From assembly GCA_032160945.1 (NCBI GenBank), contig JAVHTL010000125.1: DNA of 9,751 nt, one strand, 5' to 3'. This DNA comes from Fervidibacter sp032160945. GTDB lineage: Bacteria; Armatimonadota; Fervidibacteria; Fervidibacterales; Fervidibacteraceae. Shown here one piece after another: positions 6,576 to 9,751 of this stretch. The translations under genes and the position numbers were made by a program. The notes beneath the pieces were generated by a model that worked only from the letters and a program-made list of their open reading frames with translations, was not told the origin of the DNA and did not search any database. The first letter of the stretch is position 1. Each line of letters starts with the position of its first letter.

Positions 6576-6605
6576 TTGACGCTATGAGTGAGCGCACCGT
6601 ATAAT
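6576..6605 (+). promoter_or_regulatory. Strong sigma-70-type promoter of the PP2C/secreted gene cluster
   Basis: TTGACG (6576-6581) and a perfect TATAAT (6600-6605) lie 18 nt apart. It points away from groES, with about 70 bp between the two promoters. The nearest plus-strand start codon with a good ribosome site is at 6884, giving a leader of about 270 nt. Confidence 0.65.
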
Positions 6606-6611
6606 TAACCA

Positions 6612-6883
6612 AGCCAGTTCACATACCGAAGTTAGGCATTGTTGTGTTGACGACGTGGGTCTCTCAAAGTGTGACGACGGTGAGCAAAGCCGTAAGTCAG
6701 CCGGGTGGTGGCGAGCAGGCAATGAACCTTCCACCACCCCCGCCAGTTATTCAGTATGTGCCATAAATTCATCTCCTCCAAAAGACAAAGAGGACTTGAA
6801 CATAATGCATCGCTCAATTCTGAGGGGAAAACACCCTCCAATGAAGTCGTCCCTTGAGGCTATCTCTAAGGAAGGTGGTGAAC
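6612..6883 (+). other. Long structured leader of the PP2C gene cluster
   Basis: This stretch between the promoter and the PP2C-like gene has no recognisable protein. It contains a perfect 9-bp hairpin, GGGTGGTGG (6703-6711) with CCACCACCC (6731-6739), a smaller stem ACGG/CCGT near 6677-6693, and a weak GAGGG/CCCTC stem at 6822-6838. A small open frame (GTG 6655 or ATG 6805, ending 6891) overlaps the PP2C start by 8 nt. It could be a translationally coupled leader peptide, but I see no family. A regulatory RNA is possible; no known riboswitch class fits well. Confidence 0.35.
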
Positions 6884-7516
6884 ATGCCTAATCGGGGTTT
6901 CATCCTTGGTGACCGCATTCTGGGATTGTCTGCAGATTCTCACCCCGATTGGTGCACTGCGTATGTAGAGTTAGGTCAATATCGCTTCATAGGAGCAAGC
7001 GCTATCGGCAAGTTGCATTTGCGAGAAAACCGTCCACGCGATGATGCCTTCGCTATTCGGACAGCAGGTCCTTGGTTGGCTGTCGCCGTTTCCGACGGTG
7101 TTGGGTCTCGTCAGCATTCTCGCTATGGCTCTTCTTTTGCTGTAGAAGCCCTTTGCGAACATCTTTTGCGTGAGGCATTGGGAATTGCATCTTCACGGCA
7201 ACAACTTGCCGAAGAGAAATCAACCGCCCAACAAAATGACGAGCCCGTTCAAAAAGAGGCTGAAACCAAATCGCATCAATCGGGTTGGTTATCGTCTCTG
7301 ATAGAGCGCTTTCTCACTCCACAAAGAGAGCAAATTACCTTGCCTGTTGCCTTTGAAATCCCATCTCCTATCCCGCCTTCCGACGAGAAAACAACTGCTT
7401 GTGGGACATTGATGTGGTATCTGCCACCTGCTCAAAAGCCAAAAAAGGAAATGTCCGATGAAGCACAATCAACTTCGTGTGAAAGGAACAAAACGGAAGC
7501 GGGTGACAAAGGATGA
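6884..7516 (+). CDS. Truncated PP2C-like protein phosphatase domain
   Basis: The 210-aa protein starts at ATG 6884 with AGGAAGG/AAGGTGG (6869-6880) upstream. Its first half matches the PP2C fold: GASAIGKLHLRENRPRDDAF (37-56, the conserved Arg and DD), WLAVAVSDGVGSRQHSRYGS (64-83, carrying the metal-binding Asp of the DG motif), then a helix. A charged, Gln/Glu-rich linker follows (about 105-165), and TACGTLMWYLPP (171-182) resembles the central TTL strand of the family. Beyond it the chain ends in a polar tail with neither the later GD metal motif nor the C-terminal D-x-x-N motif. PP2C enzymes remove phosphate from Ser/Thr and usually oppose kinases; this one is probably inactive or needs a partner. 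It overlaps the next gene by 4 bp (ATGA), so the two are likely translationally coupled. The C-end may have been lost by deletion when the downstream gene was joined. Confidence 0.8.
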   Translation: MPNRGFILGDRILGLSADSHPDWCTAYVELGQYRFIGASAIGKLHLRENRPRDDAFAIRTAGPWLAVAVSDGVGSRQHSRYGSSFAVEALCEHLLREALGIASSRQQLAEEKSTAQQNDEPVQKEAETKSHQSGWLSSLIERFLTPQREQITLPVAFEIPSPIPPSDEKTTACGTLMWYLPPAQKPKKEMSDEAQSTSCERNKTEAGDKG

Positions 7517-9036
7517 GGCGATTCATGCTGCGTGCGGGTTTAGCGATAGTGTTTAACGGTTTGGCAGTGTGCTATTTGTGGGCTGCTGAAGGCAAACAAA
7601 TGGTGCAAGCCAGTGAATTCAAAAATTTCGCAGAGGCAATCGCTAAGGCGAAATTGAAAACTTTGGTCATTGACCAACCGCAATCTATCGCTTCCAACTT
7701 AACCATCCCTTCGGATGTTCATCTCTTTTTTGTTGGCGAAGGTGCTTTGAGGAAGGGTGCAAAGGGAAGAGTTTCTGTCGTCATTCAATCGCCTATCACT
7801 GCGCCACAGCGACAAATCTTCGTCGGGTTTGAGCCTGGAGAAGTCGTTTTGAGGAATTCACAAAAGGCTATCCCGCAATGGTGGGGAGCGAAAGCCAACG
7901 ATGACAAAGATGACTCAAAGGCAATCCAATCTGCCATTGACAGCGAGGCAAGTGTTGTCCATCTCCCGCAAGGACATTACATCGTCAATCAACCGCTCAA
8001 CATCACCAACCGACCAGGCGGTGGTTTGGTCTTTCAAGGCGATGGCTTCTCCGTTGGGTCAGGGACTTGCCTTCACGCAAACACTGGTGGAGTTTTGTTT
8101 GATACATCGGGCACACAATATGTTGACTTTCGTGACTTCTCCGTTGAAGGCGGTAAGACAAACCCGTCAACAATTGCTTTCCTTTTTGCGCGCTCGGCAA
8201 AAACTGAATACACCAAATATGCCCAATTTCATTCGCTGACAAATGTCCGTGTTCGCCTTCCGTCTATACCAGAAGCGAACAACGGGAATGGGACAGTGGC
8301 AGTTTACAACTACGCAGCAGAACTTTGGAGAGCTTGGAATGTTTACCTAATGGCAGACCAACCTTTGGTTTTCACTGGCTACAACATCTTCAATGTCAAG
8401 TCGGCATTCACTGAACTTTGGGTGGGCTATCCATCAATGTCAGAATGCACGGTGGATGGCGCTTCCACTCTGCATGCATTGGACGGTTCCTGCGTTATTG
8501 TGGACAATGGGATTGCCATTCGCCTTGTGAACACCTATCTAACAGGGACAGCAAAAAGCAAAGGGCGAATTCAATATGCCATTCACATTCGTGGACCAGG
8601 CTTCTGGACAAGGACTTTCACTTACACGGGTCATTTTGAGTATGAAGGTGGTCTGGTCTGCATCTCTGTAAGAGCAGTGAACTTGAATGTGGAAGCGACA
8701 GGAGCACCGCTTAAGCCCGAGCAGCCTGTCATTCTCCTTGACAACCCTAACAGTTGCATTTGGGGTGGGAAGGTAAGTTACACTCACATCAACTTCGGTC
8801 AAACTCACACTTACCCACTCATCAAAGCCGTCGGGAAACATTGCGGCATCGTAGGTGTCACAATTGGACTTTACGAGGGTCAGATGATTGATGCGCCAAA
8901 TGGTCCTTTCCAAAACAACATCGTGCAAGCCTTTTTCTCGCATGAGCCGAAAATCAATGTTGAGCCAAAAGCGTCCTACCTTTTGCTGGCTGGGGAGAAA
9001 AGCGCAGTGCGTTCTCCCAAAACATCGGTTAAGTGA
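7513..9036 (+). CDS. Secreted pectate-lyase-superfamily beta-helix protein
   Basis: The 507-aa protein has an N-terminal signal peptide (basic MRRFMLR, hydrophobic core, likely cleavage after WAA at about residue 25). Residues about 35-118 form a leader domain of short strands. IPQWWGAKANDDKDDSKAIQ (120-139) followed by VVHLPQGHYIVNQPLNI (148-164) is the typical entry to a right-handed parallel beta-helix of the pectate-lyase-3 type, also seen in phage tailspikes and surface polysaccharide enzymes. The remaining 340 residues show the repeated short strands and Asn/Gly turns expected of that fold. Catalytic residues cannot be assigned by eye, so binding, lyase or hydrolase action are all possible. 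It overlaps the PP2C-like gene by 4 bp and lies 33 nt before another secreted protein, suggesting one transcript. Confidence 0.87.
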   Translation: MRRFMLRAGLAIVFNGLAVCYLWAAEGKQMVQASEFKNFAEAIAKAKLKTLVIDQPQSIASNLTIPSDVHLFFVGEGALRKGAKGRVSVVIQSPITAPQRQIFVGFEPGEVVLRNSQKAIPQWWGAKANDDKDDSKAIQSAIDSEASVVHLPQGHYIVNQPLNITNRPGGGLVFQGDGFSVGSGTCLHANTGGVLFDTSGTQYVDFRDFSVEGGKTNPSTIAFLFARSAKTEYTKYAQFHSLTNVRVRLPSIPEANNGNGTVAVYNYAAELWRAWNVYLMADQPLVFTGYNIFNVKSAFTELWVGYPSMSECTVDGASTLHALDGSCVIVDNGIAIRLVNTYLTGTAKSKGRIQYAIHIRGPGFWTRTFTYTGHFEYEGGLVCISVRAVNLNVEATGAPLKPEQPVILLDNPNSCIWGGKVSYTHINFGQTHTYPLIKAVGKHCGIVGVTIGLYEGQMIDAPNGPFQNNIVQAFFSHEPKINVEPKASYLLLAGEKSAVRSPKTSVK

Positions 9037-9069
9037 GACAAGTTTTGTGAAAGGCAGGAGGGAGTGACG

Positions 9070-9751
9070 ATGAGTTATTTGTTTTTTGTTTCTGCGGTGG
9101 TTGCGTCGGCGTTTTGTTGCGAGGGTGTGGCTTCCGCCGAACCAAAATGCACAATTGACACAGCCTTCTACCGCCCCGACAGGGGGACGCCGTTTCAGTG
9201 GTTTGAAAGTGCGAAAGAAATTCAGGCTTTTCACGCCGAGCATTACCGTGCAGCAGGAACGGTGGAAATTTACCTGCAAAACCGAAGCGAAAAGCCGATG
9301 GTGGTTTCCCGTCTGCTCGTTGATGGTCAGGATGTGACGGAACCGCAAAAAGGTGGCGATGTCGTTTGGTGGCGGTTGCACCCCAACCCTTTACCGCCGA
9401 AATCTTTCGGCGAGTTGCTCGTTAGGCTTCGCAATGCGCCACAAAAGCCTATCGCCATTGAAGTGCAATTCAACGATGGCGAAACATTGCAACTGACTGT
9501 CCCGATAACCCCGCCTTCGGTTCGGATTGAAGGTTTGGGCTTTGACAGCGAAGGCAAAGTTTACGCCTTCTTGGAGTTCGTCGGCAAACCGAACGCTAAG
9601 CCGACAAAAGTGAACAAGGTTTGGCTTGATGGCGAAGATGTCACGAGGAGAACTCGCATTTTTGCCCCCAACTTTTGGCAAAACCTTTGCCCGCTCGTTA
9701 TTCAGCCGACCAAACCGCTTCGGTTCGGAAGTTTTCACTACTTGCGGGTTG
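9070..9751 (+). CDS. Secreted protein with repeated modules, partial (3' end outside window)
   Basis: The frame opens at ATG 9070 with AGGAGGG (9056-9062) 7 nt upstream and stays open for 227 codons to the window edge. Residues 1-23 are a signal peptide (MSYLFFVSAVVASAFCCEGV, likely cleaved after ASA). Two similar modules follow. The first has LLVDGQDVTEP (82-92), then WWRLHPNPLPPKSFGELLVRL (100-120, read as strands). The second has VWLDGEDVTRR (184-194), then FAPNFWQNLCPLVIQPTKPL. The shared DG-(Q/E)-DVT turn about 102 residues apart suggests tandem Ig-like beta domains, as often found at the front of large surface glycoside hydrolases. No catalytic domain is visible yet, so no enzyme name is justified. 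It follows the beta-helix gene by 33 nt and probably shares its transcript. Confidence 0.85.
   Translation, partial: MSYLFFVSAVVASAFCCEGVASAEPKCTIDTAFYRPDRGTPFQWFESAKEIQAFHAEHYRAAGTVEIYLQNRSEKPMVVSRLLVDGQDVTEPQKGGDVVWWRLHPNPLPPKSFGELLVRLRNAPQKPIAIEVQFNDGETLQLTVPITPPSVRIEGLGFDSEGKVYAFLEFVGKPNAKPTKVNKVWLDGEDVTRRTRIFAPNFWQNLCPLVIQPTKPLRFGSFHYLRV

Noticed and set aside
6640..6740. Possible riboswitch or T-box (GAGCAAAGCC and AGCCGGGTGG resemble c-di-GMP-I parts; GGGTGGTGGCGAG resembles a T-box; AAGTCAG resembles a B12 box)
   Set aside because: Each match covers only a few bases. The other obligatory parts (the CGGCAAACC half, specifier loop, or upstream B12 core) are absent, and the downstream gene is not a typical target.
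8539..9381. 280-codon minus-strand frame
   Set aside because: It lies opposite two plus-strand genes with signal peptides and good ribosome sites; its translation is rich in Cys, His and Arg and resembles no protein, as expected of an antisense shadow.

Overview
The window looks like a chromosomal piece from a free-living, probably thermophilic bacterium. G+C is moderate (around 48-50% by eye), genes are tightly packed, and most start sites carry a near-perfect Shine-Dalgarno sequence (GGAGGTGA or AGGAGGG). Several proteins are secreted. One gene resembles a family I associate mainly with archaea and deep-branching thermophiles. An Armatimonadota/Fervidibacteria-like host would fit, but that is a guess from style, not a database match.

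Region 1-973 is repeat-rich and nearly gene-free. It holds a double-hairpin palindromic repeat (223-289), a nested inverted repeat (361-407), a doubtful small secreted ORF on the minus strand (385-597), and a MITE-like element of about 132 bp (762-893) with 16-bp terminal inverted repeats and a 7-bp target duplication. hemL (974-2266, minus) follows and makes the tetrapyrrole precursor 5-aminolevulinate. Divergent from it are two plus-strand genes: a secreted CsgG/FlgT-like protein (2421-3314) and a conserved Cys-rich protein resembling DUF6775 putative metallopeptidases (3407-4228).

These converge on the groES-groEL chaperonin operon (minus; groS 6016-6333, groL 4337-5980). A probable shared hairpin terminator (4288-4325) lies between them. 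The operon has a recognisable promoter (TTGACG-N16-TAAAAT) followed by a perfect CIRCE operator (6438-6464), so HrcA repression is expected.

Divergent from groES, a strong-looking promoter (TTGACG-N18-TATAAT, 6576-6605) precedes a leader of about 270 nt with hairpins. It drives a plus-strand cluster: a truncated PP2C-like protein (6884-7516), a secreted pectate-lyase-superfamily beta-helix protein (7513-9036, 4-bp overlap with the PP2C gene), and a secreted protein with two repeated modules that runs off the window end (9070-9751). The last two are exported and may act together at the cell surface on polysaccharide, but no substrate can be inferred. The items most worth a second look are the MITE/palindrome family, the half-length PP2C, the leader RNA, the metal-site-lacking metallopeptidase-like protein and the unusual His-rich GroEL tail.
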